64,000 nt of DNA. It comes from Salimicrobium humidisoli (GTDB taxonomy: Bacteria; Bacillota; Bacilli; Bacillales; Halobacillaceae). This document shows, in pieces, positions 1 to 8,932 of the stretch; position 1 is the first letter of the stretch, and every line of letters starts with the position of its first letter. Made by a program: the position numbers and the translations under genes. Location of the stretch: positions 27,923 to 91,922 of the forward strand of contig NZ_NSGH01000012.1 in NCBI RefSeq assembly GCF_002295105.1. Direction: 5' to 3'. The notes below the pieces were generated by a model, which saw only the letters and a list, made by a program, of their open reading frames with translations, had not been told where the DNA came from and did not search any database.

Positions 1-1353
1 GAGATCATAACAGAACAGAGCATGCGTCGTTACGATAATATCGGCGTATGCCGCTTTCTCGTAAGCTTTGTGATAATAGGAATAGTTTCCCATGGACAGC
101 GCTATTTCTTTTCCTTTCTGATCTGCCGACACTTTGCGCCAGAATTTATAACCGTTGGAAGGCATCTGTATTTCCTCGATATCACCTGTTTCGGTTTCGA
201 GCACCCATACGAGCAGCATCGCTTTCGTCAGTACATCGTCATAGTTATGGAGCGTCCCATATTCTAGTTCATACCGGAAGTGGGCGAGGCTTAAATAATG
301 CTCGCTCCCTTTCAGAGTGGCAAAGGTGAAAGGGACCGGACTGATCCTTGAAAGGAACGGTAATTCTTTTTGAGCCAGCTGGGACTGGAGCGTATTTGTG
401 TGGGTGGAAATCAGTACCGGCTCCTTTTTCTCGACAGCTGTATGTACAGCGGCTGTTACGTAGGCCATCGATTTTCCTATACCGGCACCGGCTTCTATAA
501 AAGCGGATTCCTTCTCATGCAAAGACTGATGGATGGATTCGGCCATTTTCTTCTGTTCTTTCCGGGAGCGGTATGACTTTATAATACTGCCGAGGCCCTC
601 CGGCTCTTCAAAAAGAAACTGTAGCCACTCTTCCCATGCGGGAGGCAGACGTTTCCCTCGATCATCCTTCTCCCGGGAGGACAGTTTCAGTACAGGAACG
701 CCTTCCCACAGTTCATATTTATTATCGGCAGGTTTGCTCCCTTCATATCTTCTTTCAGTCAGAAGATCTTCGAGTATGAGAGTTAGATCACTTTTGAAAG
801 CCGCTGAAAGCTTCAGCAGGTACAGTAGCGTCTTTTCCGGGAGATCCCTCAATTTAGCCTGAAGTACTTTCCACAATTCCGCGGTCACACGGGCATCCGA
901 AATGGCGCGGTGGGGCTGATCATGCGACAATTCAAGGGACTCCGAAAGTTCCGACAGTTTATGACCGGAAGCTTTGGGCATTAATACTCTCGAAAGTTCC
1001 ACCGTATCGATCACCTTCGCGGAAATCTGATCTTCTCCGAGCTGAGCCAGAGCATCGTTTATGAAAGTGAGATCGAAATCGATATTATGTGCTATTACGT
1101 AGTCCTGACGAAGAAGTCTCTTCAGATCGGGAACGATTTCCGAGAAGAGCGGGGCATCCATGACATGGTCATCCGTAATTCCGGTCAGATTACTGATAAA
1201 CGGCGGAATTTCAGCTTCAGGGTATATAAAAGTCGAAAATTCCTCTGTTACCTTATCGCTCTCCATTACTACTATTCCTATTTCTATGATTTTATCTCCG
1301 CGACCCGAAGAATTGCCGGTGGTCTCCAGGTCAATGATCGCATAGGTACTCAC
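1..1353 (-). CDS. dinG: DinG-type 3'-5' exonuclease/helicase, C-terminus beyond window
   Basis: The 451 visible codons form an N-terminal DEDD (DnaQ-like) exonuclease domain, with DLETTG at residues 8-13, then HNIDFD and HRAISDA, followed by the start of a superfamily 2 helicase domain with Walker A GAGIGKS near residue 287. The frame is still open at base 1, so the rest of the helicase is outside. In Bacillus and Staphylococcus DinG this combination gives a 3'-5' exonuclease linked to an XPD-like helicase, of uncertain repair role. The GTG start at 1353 follows a GGAAAGAAGTGG ribosome site and sits 25 bases after birA. The panB, panC and panD genes that separate birA and dinG in B. subtilis are absent. 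Confidence 0.9.
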   Translation of the reverse strand, partial: MSTYAIIDLETTGNSSGRGDKIIEIGIVVMESDKVTEEFSTFIYPEAEIPPFISNLTGITDDHVMDAPLFSEIVPDLKRLLRQDYVIAHNIDFDLTFINDALAQLGEDQISAKVIDTVELSRVLMPKASGHKLSELSESLELSHDQPHRAISDARVTAELWKVLQAKLRDLPEKTLLYLLKLSAAFKSDLTLILEDLLTERRYEGSKPADNKYELWEGVPVLKLSSREKDDRGKRLPPAWEEWLQFLFEEPEGLGSIIKSYRSRKEQKKMAESIHQSLHEKESAFIEAGAGIGKSMAYVTAAVHTAVEKKEPVLISTHTNTLQSQLAQKELPFLSRISPVPFTFATLKGSEHYLSLAHFRYELEYGTLHNYDDVLTKAMLLVWVLETETGDIEEIQMPSNGYKFWRKVSADQKGKEIALSMGNYSYYHKAYEKAAYADIIVTTHALFCYDL

Positions 1354-1378
1354 GTTTACCACTTCTTTCCGGAAAAAC

Positions 1379-2371
1379 TTAATAGTGTTTATTCCACAAT
1401 ATTTCAGCTGAATAAAGACGCTCTCTTTTTCCTGATTCATCTGTTACCGACAGCGCTCCGTCAGCTTCTATCTTATCAATTCTCGCAAGCCATGGCTCTT
1501 TCCACGTAGACACCTGCACCCACTCTCCCACTTTATAACCGATAGTCGAGAAGTCATTTTCAAAACAGGTGAAGCCTTCTTCTATAAATCGCTCATATTC
1601 CTGTTCAAATTCATGAAGCACAGCAACGGCCACTTCGCCTATCGAAGTTTTATTACCGGTTTCTCTTTGAATAGAAGTAGCTTTCTCCCTGAGATTTTCC
1701 GGAAGGTCTTCCTCCCTCTGGTTGATATTCACCCCGAGACCGAGAACGATGTATTCGACGAAATCCTGTTCAGCTCTCATTTCCGTCAGAATACCACTTA
1801 CTTTTCTGTCTCCTATCATAACATCATTCGGCCATTTGATCGTAGCACTGATACCAAAATTCCGCAGCGCTTTCACCAGGGCCGAAGCAGCCACGATCGT
1901 AACCTGGGGAGCTCTCTGCGGGGAAAATGAAGGTCTCAGAAGCAGACTCATCCAGACCCCGCTTCCCTTCGGAGAATCCCATACCCTTTTACGTCTCCCT
2001 TTCCCGGCTGTCTGTTCATCCGCTAATACGACAGTGCCGTGAGGTTTCCCTTCTTTCGCTAATGTATGTATCTTTTCCTGAGTGGAGGTGACTTCTTTAA
2101 AGTGAAACAGGGGATGGCCGATTTCTTCAGTAGTAAGAGCAGATTGAACGAAGGAAGGAGGCATGTCGTCCGCTTCGTCTTTCAGCCTGTATCCCTTTTT
2201 CTTAACAGCTTCGAAAGTAAACCCCTCTTTTTCCAGTTCTTTGATATTCTTCCATATAGCTGTTCTCGAGACGTTGAGCTTCTCAGCCAGCTTCTGACCT
2301 GATAAATACCCTCCACTTTCCTTCAACAGGCTTATCAGCCTTGTCTTTGTCGATCCAGTTCTATTATCCAT
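1379..2371 (-). CDS. birA: Biotin-protein ligase / biotin operon repressor
   Basis: BirA makes biotinyl-5'-AMP and transfers biotin to carboxylase carrier proteins; in this family the long form also represses biotin genes. An N-terminal winged helix (about residues 10-62, with SRTAIWKNI as recognition helix) is followed by the ligase domain with the biotinyl-AMP loop GKGRRKR (123-129), KWPND (179-183) and the GLGVNIN strand (211-217). At 330 residues it matches the two-domain class. The ATG at 2371 overlaps the end of cca by 37 bases, so it is probably translated from the same message; a weak AAGGATG site lies upstream. Confidence 0.95.
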   Translation of the reverse strand: MDNRTGSTKTRLISLLKESGGYLSGQKLAEKLNVSRTAIWKNIKELEKEGFTFEAVKKKGYRLKDEADDMPPSFVQSALTTEEIGHPLFHFKEVTSTQEKIHTLAKEGKPHGTVVLADEQTAGKGRRKRVWDSPKGSGVWMSLLLRPSFSPQRAPQVTIVAASALVKALRNFGISATIKWPNDVMIGDRKVSGILTEMRAEQDFVEYIVLGLGVNINQREEDLPENLREKATSIQRETGNKTSIGEVAVAVLHEFEQEYERFIEEGFTCFENDFSTIGYKVGEWVQVSTWKEPWLARIDKIEADGALSVTDESGKRERLYSAEILWNKHY

Positions 2372-3534
2372 TTTATCAACTCATCCTTCTCGTTTACACA
2401 ATTTCCTTCCACCACACTCTGCACAAGAGCATTTAAATATTCGCCGATCCATTTTCCTTTCTTTCGTTCCGGGAACAGCTGCAGCAGTTCTTCCGTATCA
2501 AGATGGAGCTCCGACCGGGAATGGATCGGAAGTGACCGGTATCGTTCGACCGGGTCCGTCTCCATTTCATATCCCAGACTTCTCATTACGTTTACCCAGC
2601 TGTACAAGTCGGCTCCCCCAAGAGTGTAAAGCAGATAATCCCCAAGGCCCCGCTCTTTATACATCTGCACCGCTCCGGAAATATTTCGGGCCTTCTTCTT
2701 CGTACTGTTTGAAAGTTTCCACTTTCTGCCCCAATCTTCCACTGGTACCCCGGGGATCTGCTGATGGTAAAAACTGAGCATCTCGCTCCAATCCCGCAAT
2801 CTTACTAAGGGTAACCGCCCGGCCGCATCCGTGCAGGTGCAGAATACCGGAAGATGTGCAAACACTCCTGTCCCGGCGAGATAATTCAACCCTTTACGGT
2901 ACCACGGGCCTGCAACCGTCTTTTCGAACTCCGCAGCTAATCTTTCCACGGACAGGTGCTGCAGCAAAGAGCTTTTTTCTTTTATCACTTCCAGCACGGA
3001 AGGACTGACTGTAAACCCGAGTTGGGAGGAAAATCTCAGCGCTCTCATCATCCGTAACGGATCTTCCTCAAAACGGTCCGAGGGGCTTCCCACCGTCTCT
3101 ATCTTCTTTTCCCGGATCGCTTCCTCCCCGGAGAAAGGATCGATCAGCTTACCTCCGGAAGTCATAGCCATCGCATTCATAGTGAAATCCCTGCGCGACA
3201 GATCCTGTTCTATCGATGAAACGAAATACACCTGACTCGGGTGTCTGTAATCTTCGTAGTCCTCTTCCATTCTGTAAGTCGTCACCTCGAATGAAAGGGA
3301 TCTTTGTCTGACGATTACAGTACCATGCTCTATTCCGACAGGGATGACTTTATCGAAAATGTTCATGATTTCTTCGGGGCGAAGGGAGGTTGCTATGTCT
3401 ACATCTTTTACTTCCTGCCCCAGAAGGAAGTCTCTTACGCAGCCGCCAACCATAAAAGCTTCTCCCCCGTGATTCTCGATGGCGGAAATCACTTCTATGG
3501 CCGGACCGAACAACGCGTGCTCTTTAAAGTTCAC
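2335..3534 (-). CDS. cca: CCA-adding tRNA nucleotidyltransferase
   Basis: The enzyme adds or repairs the 3' CCA of tRNA without a template. The class II nucleotidyltransferase head is clear: GGCVRD near residue 30, the metal-binding DVD pair at 44-46, and the [10 protein letters not shown] element after it. The frame is open upstream to 3600, but I place the start at GTG 3534 because AGCAGGTG precedes it by 7 bases, giving 399 residues, close to other Bacillus Cca proteins. This start overlaps the bshA stop by 11 bases. ATG 3552 is the alternative. There is no HD-domain tail like that of E. coli Cca. Confidence 0.94.
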   Translation of the reverse strand: MNFKEHALFGPAIEVISAIENHGGEAFMVGGCVRDFLLGQEVKDVDIATSLRPEEIMNIFDKVIPVGIEHGTVIVRQRSLSFEVTTYRMEEDYEDYRHPSQVYFVSSIEQDLSRRDFTMNAMAMTSGGKLIDPFSGEEAIREKKIETVGSPSDRFEEDPLRMMRALRFSSQLGFTVSPSVLEVIKEKSSLLQHLSVERLAAEFEKTVAGPWYRKGLNYLAGTGVFAHLPVFCTCTDAAGRLPLVRLRDWSEMLSFYHQQIPGVPVEDWGRKWKLSNSTKKKARNISGAVQMYKERGLGDYLLYTLGGADLYSWVNVMRSLGYEMETDPVERYRSLPIHSRSELHLDTEELLQLFPERKKGKWIGEYLNALVQSVVEGNCVNEKDELIKWIIELDRQRQG

Positions 3535-4657
3535 TGTGCAACACCTGCTCATACAGCTTTTCGTACTGTTTAACGATTTTCTCTGCTGAAAACTTCTCAC
3601 TTACCGCCCGGACGGCGTTTTCGGAAAACGAACGACTGAGCTGAGCATCTTTCAGTATCCGAAGCGCTTTTTCCTTCACCTGTTCTATGTCCTGAACCTC
3701 TACGATATAACCGTCCACACCATCTTCTATAACTTCGGGGATTCCCCCTGTATCCGTTCCTATGCAGGGGACTCCGCATGCCATAGCTTCAAGCAATACG
3801 AGACCGAAGCTCTCTTTCTCGCTTAACAAAAGCTTTACATCTGCAATCGACAAAAGCTCCTGTACACGTTCCTGTTTCCCTACAAACAGTACTTTCTCTT
3901 CTATGCCAAGCTGCTCCACCAGGTTATACACCTTGTTGAATTCGGGGCCGTCTCCGACCAGAACAAGTTTTGCAGTGATTTCCTGCTGTATCAGATGAAA
4001 AGAGCGGACTACGTCTTCCACCCGTTTCACCTTGCGGAAATTAGAGACGTGGATAACGACCTTTTCGTCTTCCCCAATGTTAAACTGCTGTTTCAGATTG
4101 CGCGAGTCTACGTGTTGGTATTCCCGCTCGTCCACGAAATTATGGACGACGTGCATGTCTTTTTCCGTATCCAGCATTCTTCTCGTCTGATCTACAAGAC
4201 TGTTGGAAACGGCTGTTACCGCATCCGACTTCTCGATTCCGAATTTGATGAGCTGTTTCAAATTATCGTCAATGCCGAGCACGGTGATATCTGTTCCGTG
4301 AAGTGTAGTAATAACTTTAAGATCCAGTTCGCTGCACATCTGCTTAGCCAGAATAGCACATACTGCATGAGGCATCGCATAATGGACGTGCAGCAGATCG
4401 AGTTCCTCCCGTTTCGCTACTTCTGCCATTTTGTTGGCAAGAGCCAGATCGTAAGGGGGATGCTGAAAGACCGGATAGTTGTTCACTTCCACTTCATGGA
4501 AATAGATGTTCGGATATATCTTGTTTAACCGGAACGGGATCTGCGTCGTTATAAAATGGACTTCGTGTCCCTTTTCAGCAAGGAACTTCCCGAGTTCCGT
4601 AGCCAATACCCCGGACCCGCCCACGGTCGGGTAACACGTAATACCTATTTTGGACAT
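3524..4657 (-). CDS. bshA: N-acetyl-alpha-D-glucosaminyl L-malate synthase (bacillithiol step 1)
   Basis: BshA is a GT4 retaining glycosyltransferase that joins UDP-GlcNAc to L-malate, the first step of bacillithiol synthesis. The glycine-rich N-terminal loop (TVGGSGV, residues 11-17) and the C-terminal nucleotide-sugar motif ([15 protein letters not shown] followed by GTDTGGIPE) are both present, and 377 residues is the normal size. The ATG at 4657 follows GAAGGTGACGTAG. The deacetylase gene bshB1, which lies between mgsA and bshA in B. subtilis, is absent: only 17 bases separate the two here. The bacillithiol-disulfide reductase ypdA occurs later in the window, so the thiol is probably still made. 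Confidence 0.95.
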   Translation of the reverse strand: MSKIGITCYPTVGGSGVLATELGKFLAEKGHEVHFITTQIPFRLNKIYPNIYFHEVEVNNYPVFQHPPYDLALANKMAEVAKREELDLLHVHYAMPHAVCAILAKQMCSELDLKVITTLHGTDITVLGIDDNLKQLIKFGIEKSDAVTAVSNSLVDQTRRMLDTEKDMHVVHNFVDEREYQHVDSRNLKQQFNIGEDEKVVIHVSNFRKVKRVEDVVRSFHLIQQEITAKLVLVGDGPEFNKVYNLVEQLGIEEKVLFVGKQERVQELLSIADVKLLLSEKESFGLVLLEAMACGVPCIGTDTGGIPEVIEDGVDGYIVEVQDIEQVKEKALRILKDAQLSRSFSENAVRAVSEKFSAEKIVKQYEKLYEQVLHSEL

Positions 4658-4674
4658 CTACGTCACCTTCAATT

Positions 4675-5079
4675 TCATTTAGACTCTTTCTTTATTTGCC
4701 GGTAATCAAGGTCCCCTCTGCTTATACCATGAACGAGCATTTCGGCTCCTGCCATGTTAGTGGAAAGAGGGATCTGGTGCACATCACACAGACGCAAAAG
4801 CGCACTGATGTCCGGCTCATGGGGCTGGGCAGTCAGTGGATCCCGGAAGAAAATTACGACGTCCATCACTTCCTCTGCAATTTTTGCACCGATCTGCTGA
4901 TCACCTCCGAGCGGTCCGGACTGGAATTTAACCAGATCAAGACCGGTAGCCTCTTCAATTCTTGCTCCGGTCGTCCCTGTGGCGTAAAGGGTATGGTTCT
5001 CCAGCACAGGCAGATACGCCTGCACAAAATTCACAAGGTCATCCTTCTTTTTGTCATGAGCTACAAGTGCAATGTGCAT
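4675..5079 (-). CDS. mgsA: Methylglyoxal synthase
   Basis: MgsA converts dihydroxyacetone phosphate to methylglyoxal and phosphate, a bypass of lower glycolysis under phosphate limitation. The 134-residue protein carries the family phosphate-binding motif ATGTTG (residues 33-38) and the [11 protein letters not shown] segment that includes an active-site Asp, followed by [14 protein letters not shown]. The ATG has an excellent site, GGGGAGGAACCAC. It is downstream of dapB and upstream of bshA on the same strand. Bacillithiol is a methylglyoxal detoxification cofactor in Bacillus, which may explain the neighbourhood (inference). Confidence 0.96.
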   Translation of the reverse strand: MHIALVAHDKKKDDLVNFVQAYLPVLENHTLYATGTTGARIEEATGLDLVKFQSGPLGGDQQIGAKIAEEVMDVVIFFRDPLTAQPHEPDISALLRLCDVHQIPLSTNMAGAEMLVHGISRGDLDYRQIKKESK

Positions 5080-5137
5080 GTGGTTCCTCCCCTGTAATGA
5101 TGTATTTGATGGTGAACCTTTTATTTTTCAGTTCTGT

Positions 5138-5932
5138 TTATTCCAGCAGATGTTCCAAACCGTAAACGAGTGTGTCCAGTTCCATCACTTTCTCACACGA
5201 AAGTTTCACGCCGGACATGAAAGATGCACGGTTCATGGAGTCGTGCTGGATGGTGAGCGTCTGTCCGTCTCCACCGAACACCACTTCCTGATGGGCTACG
5301 AGACCCGGAAGTCGCATGCTGTGAATTTTCATTCCGTCCACATCTGCGCCGCGGGCTCCTTCGATCGTCTCTTTTTCCTCCGGGTGCCCCTGGCTTTTCT
5401 TTTCTCTCACTTCTTTTATCAGCTGGGCCGTTTTGACAGCAGTGCCCGAGGGAGCGTCGAGTTTCTGATCATGATGCTTTTCAATGATTTCCACATCCGG
5501 AAAATGTTTTGCTGCCCATTTGGCAAACTGCATCATAAGTACAGCACCGGTAGCAAAGTTGGGAGCAATGACGGCGCCCAGTTTTTTCTCTTCACTCAGT
5601 TCCGTGACTTCCTGAAGCTGCTCCTCTGTGAATCCGGTCGTACCTACTACGGGACGCACTCCATGCTCAAGGGATGCTTTCGTATGCTTATACCCGAATT
5701 CGGGAGTCGTCAAATCTATGAGGACGTCTGCATCCGTTTCTTTCAGACATTGTTCGGCATCTTCATAAATTTTCGCATCAAACGGGGGAAGGCCCTCAAT
5801 GTCTTTGACACGCGACTGGTCGTTTTTCCGGTCGATGCATCCGACAAGCTGTAAATTATCTTCACCTTCGATCATATCAAGGGCGGCACTGCCCATCTTT
5901 CCTCTTGGTCCGGCTACTATTACATTTATCAT
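5138..5932 (-). CDS. dapB: 4-hydroxy-tetrahydrodipicolinate reductase
   Basis: DapB performs the NAD(P)H-dependent reduction step of the diaminopimelate/lysine pathway, feeding peptidoglycan and lysine. The N-terminal Rossmann motif is AGPRGKMG, and the catalytic signature [15 protein letters not shown] is intact, including the His pair, Lys and PSGTA substrate loop. I choose ATG 5932 (264 residues) because AAGGAGGAAGACTG precedes it; the frame is open to 5956. The start overlaps the ypjD stop by one base (TGATG), so the two are translationally coupled. lysA, the last lysine gene, is also in this window. Confidence 0.96.
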   Translation of the reverse strand: MINVIVAGPRGKMGSAALDMIEGEDNLQLVGCIDRKNDQSRVKDIEGLPPFDAKIYEDAEQCLKETDADVLIDLTTPEFGYKHTKASLEHGVRPVVGTTGFTEEQLQEVTELSEEKKLGAVIAPNFATGAVLMMQFAKWAAKHFPDVEIIEKHHDQKLDAPSGTAVKTAQLIKEVREKKSQGHPEEKETIEGARGADVDGMKIHSMRLPGLVAHQEVVFGGDGQTLTIQHDSMNRASFMSGVKLSCEKVMELDTLVYGLEHLLE

Positions 5933-6261
5933 CAGTCTTCCTCCTTCTTTGTCCATCTGTCTTTGTCTCTCGTTTCGATTTTGCTCATAGACATATCAAA
6001 AGCTTCCGATATATCTATATCCAGGGAGTTGGCAAAGCTTGTAAGAACAAACATCACATCTCCCAGTTCTTCTTCCAGAGCCTTTTCCGCTTCCGAATCT
6101 TTCTTCGGTTTCTCTCCGTATACGTGATTGATTTCCCTGGCAAGCTCCCCTACCTCTTCGGAGAGTCTTGCAAGCATGCTCAGCGGGGAAAAATACCCTT
6201 CTTTGTATTGCGATATATAGCGGTCCACCCGTTCCTGCATTTCTTCAGTCGATATACTCAA
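5932..6261 (-). CDS. ypjD: MazG-like nucleotide pyrophosphohydrolase YpjD
   Basis: This 109-residue all-alpha protein has the MazG/dUTPase-2 metal-binding pattern: EEVGEL in the second helix and EEELGDVMF in the third. Single-domain MazG proteins of this type hydrolyse (deoxy)nucleoside triphosphates to monophosphates; the substrate of YpjD is not established to my knowledge. The position directly before dapB is conserved in Bacillus. It is the first gene of the leftward dapB-mgsA-bshA-cca-birA-dinG run, divergent from the YitT-family gene at 6404. Confidence 0.88.
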   Translation of the reverse strand: MSISTEEMQERVDRYISQYKEGYFSPLSMLARLSEEVGELAREINHVYGEKPKKDSEAEKALEEELGDVMFVLTSFANSLDIDISEAFDMSMSKIETRDKDRWTKKEED

Positions 6262-6338
6262 AGCTCAGAACTCCTTTCGAAACATCTTCTTAAATGGTAG
6301 CTAAAACTCCTCTGTTTGACAAATCTTTCCCACTGTTA

Positions 6339-6367
6339 TTGTAAGTCCTATCCTCTTTCCTTATAAT
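6339..6367 (+). promoter_or_regulatory. Sigma-A-type promoter for the YitT-family gene
   Basis: TTGTAA at 6339-6344 and TATAAT at 6362-6367 are separated by 17 bases, and the TTG start codon lies 36 bases further on. An alternative -35 (TTGACA at 6316) pairs poorly with its -10. Confidence 0.6.
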
Positions 6368-6403
6368 TAAACAGGAAAAGAAAAATATTACAGAGGTGAT
6401 TTC

Positions 6404-7279
6404 TTGAAAAAACTCGGATTAAAATGGAAAAATATTATATTCATCATACTGGGATCTGCCATCTTCTCTTTCGGGCTCGTACATTTTAACATTCAGAACG
6501 AACTGGGCGAGGGTGGCTTCACCGGAATTACACTGCTCTTATTATACCTGTTCGATCTTGACCCGGGAGTTATGAACATCGTCCTTAACATCCCCATTCT
6601 GCTTATTGGATGGACGTCTCTTGGGAAACAGACTTTCTATTACACTCTTCTCGGCATAGTTTCCGTTTCCGTGTTCATCTGGGTGGCACAGTCCTACATG
6701 ATCGTAATCGATCTGTCCGCTGATCTTACCCTGGCCTCGCTGTTCGCCGGGGTGTTCATCGGAGTCGGTCTCGGTATCATTTTCCGTTACGGGGGAACGA
6801 CAGGGGGCGTTGATATCATCGCCCGGCTCATCAACAAACATCTCGGTTGGAGTATGGGCAGGGCTATGTTCGTATTCGACACCGTCGTCATTTTCACTTC
6901 CATCGTTACATACCTGAACCCGGTTCGCGGGATGTATACATTAGTAGCCGTGTTCATCAGCGCCCGGGTGATCGACTTTATCCAGGAAGGGGCTTACGCT
7001 GCCAGAGGCGTAACAATCATTTCCAACCACAGTGAACAGATAGCCAGTAAAATACTCGTCGAAATGGACCGCGGTGTCACAACTCTTGAAGGACGGGGCA
7101 CGTTCACCGGTGAAAAAAGGGATGTATTGTACTGTATTATAGGCCGATTGGAAATTGTGCGGATGAAACAGATTATAGAAACCATCGATCCTCATGCTTT
7201 CGTCGCCGTCAGCCACGTTCACGATGTAATCGGGGAAGGCTTCACACTCGATGAGAATAAGAACCCGATCGATCCATAA
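6404..7279 (+). CDS. ypjC: YitT-family membrane protein (YpjC-like, DUF2179)
   Basis: The 291-residue protein has five to six hydrophobic segments in residues 10-200 (for example IIFIILGSAIFSFGLVHF), then a soluble C-terminal DUF2179 domain beginning near VTTLEGRGTFTGEKRDVL. This is the YitT/YpjC architecture; the function is unknown, although a transport role is often assumed. Translation starts at TTG 6404 after AGAGGTGATTTC, a strong site that outweighs the weak codon. It faces away from ypjD, as in B. subtilis. The gene has its own promoter and ends at a hairpin shared with the convergent peptidase gene. Confidence 0.88.
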   Translation: MKKLGLKWKNIIFIILGSAIFSFGLVHFNIQNELGEGGFTGITLLLLYLFDLDPGVMNIVLNIPILLIGWTSLGKQTFYYTLLGIVSVSVFIWVAQSYMIVIDLSADLTLASLFAGVFIGVGLGIIFRYGGTTGGVDIIARLINKHLGWSMGRAMFVFDTVVIFTSIVTYLNPVRGMYTLVAVFISARVIDFIQEGAYAARGVTIISNHSEQIASKILVEMDRGVTTLEGRGTFTGEKRDVLYCIIGRLEIVRMKQIIETIDPHAFVAVSHVHDVIGEGFTLDENKNPIDP

Positions 7280-7288
7280 TACAAAAAG

Positions 7289-7327
7289 AAAAGTAGCGGG
7301 CCTTAAAGCCTCCGCTACTTTTTTTAG
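7289..7327 (+). terminator. Bidirectional Rho-independent terminator
   Basis: The arms AAAGTAGCGG and CCGCTACTTT flank a short GCC/GGC-rich loop and are followed by a T run on the plus strand; the reverse strand also ends in T-rich sequence. It lies between the convergent ypjC and zinc peptidase genes. Confidence 0.85.
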
Positions 7328-7339
7328 TGCTTCTTTCCT

Positions 7340-8014
7340 TTAATCTTCGTTCATACCGATAAACATGAATATGAACCGGAGAAGTTCCGCCAGAGCGACA
7401 AGAGCACCCGCCACGTAAGTCATCGCAGCTGCATTCAGAACTTTCTTCGTACTTCTTTCTTCATCATTCTTAATGACCCCAGTGGAAATCATCTGTGTCA
7501 TCGCCCGGTTCGACGCATCGAATTCCACCGGAAGCGTCACGAGCTGGAACAGCACGGCCGCTGCAAAAAAGATGATCCCGAACAGGAACAGCTGCTGCAT
7601 GCCGAGCAGCAGTCCGCCCATAATAAGAAATATGGATATGTTTGAACCGAACCCGGCTACCGGCACCAGAGCACTCCTGAACTTCAGGAACGCATACTCC
7701 TGTTCATCCTGGATGGCATGTCCCACTTCGTGCGCAGCGACGGCCGCCCCTGCCTGGGAAGCATAGTGATAGTTATGGGAAGACAGACGGACCACTTTCT
7801 TCCGCGGATCATAGTGATCTGTAAGTGTACCTTTGACTTCTTCCACATCGACGTCGTACAAACCGTTATCATCGAGAATTTTTCGTGCTACCTGAGCCCC
7901 GGACATCCCTGAGGATGTAGCGACTTTAGAGTATTTTTTATACGTACTCTTCACCTTTGACTGTGCCCATAAAGGCAGAATCAAAATTATTGCAAAGTAA
8001 ATAAGAAATTCCAT
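7340..8014 (-). CDS. Membrane zinc metallopeptidase, YugP family
   Basis: The HEVGH zinc motif (residues 95-99) lies between an N-terminal anchor (residues 2-18) and three to four C-terminal hydrophobic segments. This matches the neutral zinc metallopeptidase family PF04298, of which B. subtilis YugP is a member; the substrate is unknown. The 224-residue length is typical. In B. subtilis this spot between ypjC and ypjA holds ypjB, annotated as a sporulation protein, and not a peptidase, so the local content differs. The ATG at 8014 is preceded by a purine-rich GGGGGAAAAG. Confidence 0.85.
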   Translation of the reverse strand: MEFLIYFAIILILPLWAQSKVKSTYKKYSKVATSSGMSGAQVARKILDDNGLYDVDVEEVKGTLTDHYDPRKKVVRLSSHNYHYASQAGAAVAAHEVGHAIQDEQEYAFLKFRSALVPVAGFGSNISIFLIMGGLLLGMQQLFLFGIIFFAAAVLFQLVTLPVEFDASNRAMTQMISTGVIKNDEERSTKKVLNAAAMTYVAGALVALAELLRFIFMFIGMNED

Positions 8015-8193
8015 CTTTTTTCTTTTCCCCCTGTCATAGTAACTAAAGGTCTTTCACAGATTTCCGGAGGTTGAATAGCGGAAGATATAACCTTACCTCT
8101 TGCTCTTCCGTCTATAACTTTCCACTTATAATTTTACCTTTATTCTTCAAACGTGTCTATAACTTTGCATCAGTCAAAAAATCCCGCTGTATG

Positions 8194-8847
8194 TCACTGT
8201 ATATCTCTTAGCGGCGATGCATGATTGTTCTCCCTGGGTTTATCCCCGTTCCCGGCTTTGACGACCAGCCAGGCCACTCCTATGCACCCTATACTGAGCC
8301 AGAATGTGCCGTAACCTATTTCGTCCATATACTGATTGATAGAAGGGTATACCGGCATCTGTCCGAATACGTAATCGATCACGTCATTGTGAAGCGTCCA
8401 TACAGCTGCAATAGAGAGGTGAACGTAAGTGAATTTGTATTTACCGAGATAGAGCAGTGCCTGCAGGGCCATGGCGCCGTGCGAGACGATGAGCATATAA
8501 CTTGTCCAGGGGAGCGTCCCCTCGACTGTCAGTGACAGCAGATTCATAGCTACTGCCCATACCCCATACTTCACGAGTGTCACCAGAGCAAGAGCTTCGA
8601 TTAATTTAAAGTGTTTACCCAAAATCCAGCCGGCAACAGCTATCGTGAAAAACAGACTGGCCGTAGGACTGTCGGGAACAAAAATAAGAAAAACCGGAGC
8701 AGTCTCGACTAATTGGGGTATGTACCAGATATATCCATACAACGTTCCGAAAAGGTTCACAAGCAGCAGCATGGTCAAAAACGCTCTTGAATGCATTATG
8801 TGTCTTATCACCCTGTAAAGCCTCCTATTCGAAGAAACTATCATCAT
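8194..8847 (-). CDS. ypjA: DUF1405 membrane protein YpjA
   Basis: A 217-residue integral membrane protein with about six hydrophobic segments, a conserved aromatic GYIWYIPQL after the first segment, and a family pattern of HNDVIDYVFG in the loop before the last helix. This is the YpjA family (DUF1405), function unknown. It lies downstream of qcrC as in B. subtilis, but a hairpin terminator at 8873 separates it from qcrABC. Two adjacent start codons exist (MM); the first is used here. The stretch 8015-8193 between it and the peptidase gene holds no convincing gene. Confidence 0.85.
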   Translation of the reverse strand: MMIVSSNRRLYRVIRHIMHSRAFLTMLLLVNLFGTLYGYIWYIPQLVETAPVFLIFVPDSPTASLFFTIAVAGWILGKHFKLIEALALVTLVKYGVWAVAMNLLSLTVEGTLPWTSYMLIVSHGAMALQALLYLGKYKFTYVHLSIAAVWTLHNDVIDYVFGQMPVYPSINQYMDEIGYGTFWLSIGCIGVAWLVVKAGNGDKPRENNHASPLRDIQ

Positions 8848-8872
8848 TTCGAAATTTTCTGCGACGTTTCTT

Positions 8873-8908
8873 TAAAAAAACAAGCCGTGCTTATTAAGCA
8901 CGACTTGT
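8873..8908 (-). terminator. Terminator of qcrABC
   Basis: On the minus strand AAGTCGTGCTT, loop, AAGCACGGCTT is followed by a run of seven T residues, directly after the qcrC stop. Confidence 0.87.
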
Positions 8909-8932
8909 AAAGATGTCTCTGTTCCAATGGAG

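Noticed and set aside
5072..5854. A 260-codon plus-strand frame
   Set aside because: Antisense shadow of dapB and no upstream signals.
8080..8215. Short plus-strand frame starting TTG after GGAGG in the gap between the zinc peptidase and ypjA
   Set aside because: GGAGG directly abuts the TTG, the frame runs into the ypjA end, and the translation has no structure of note.
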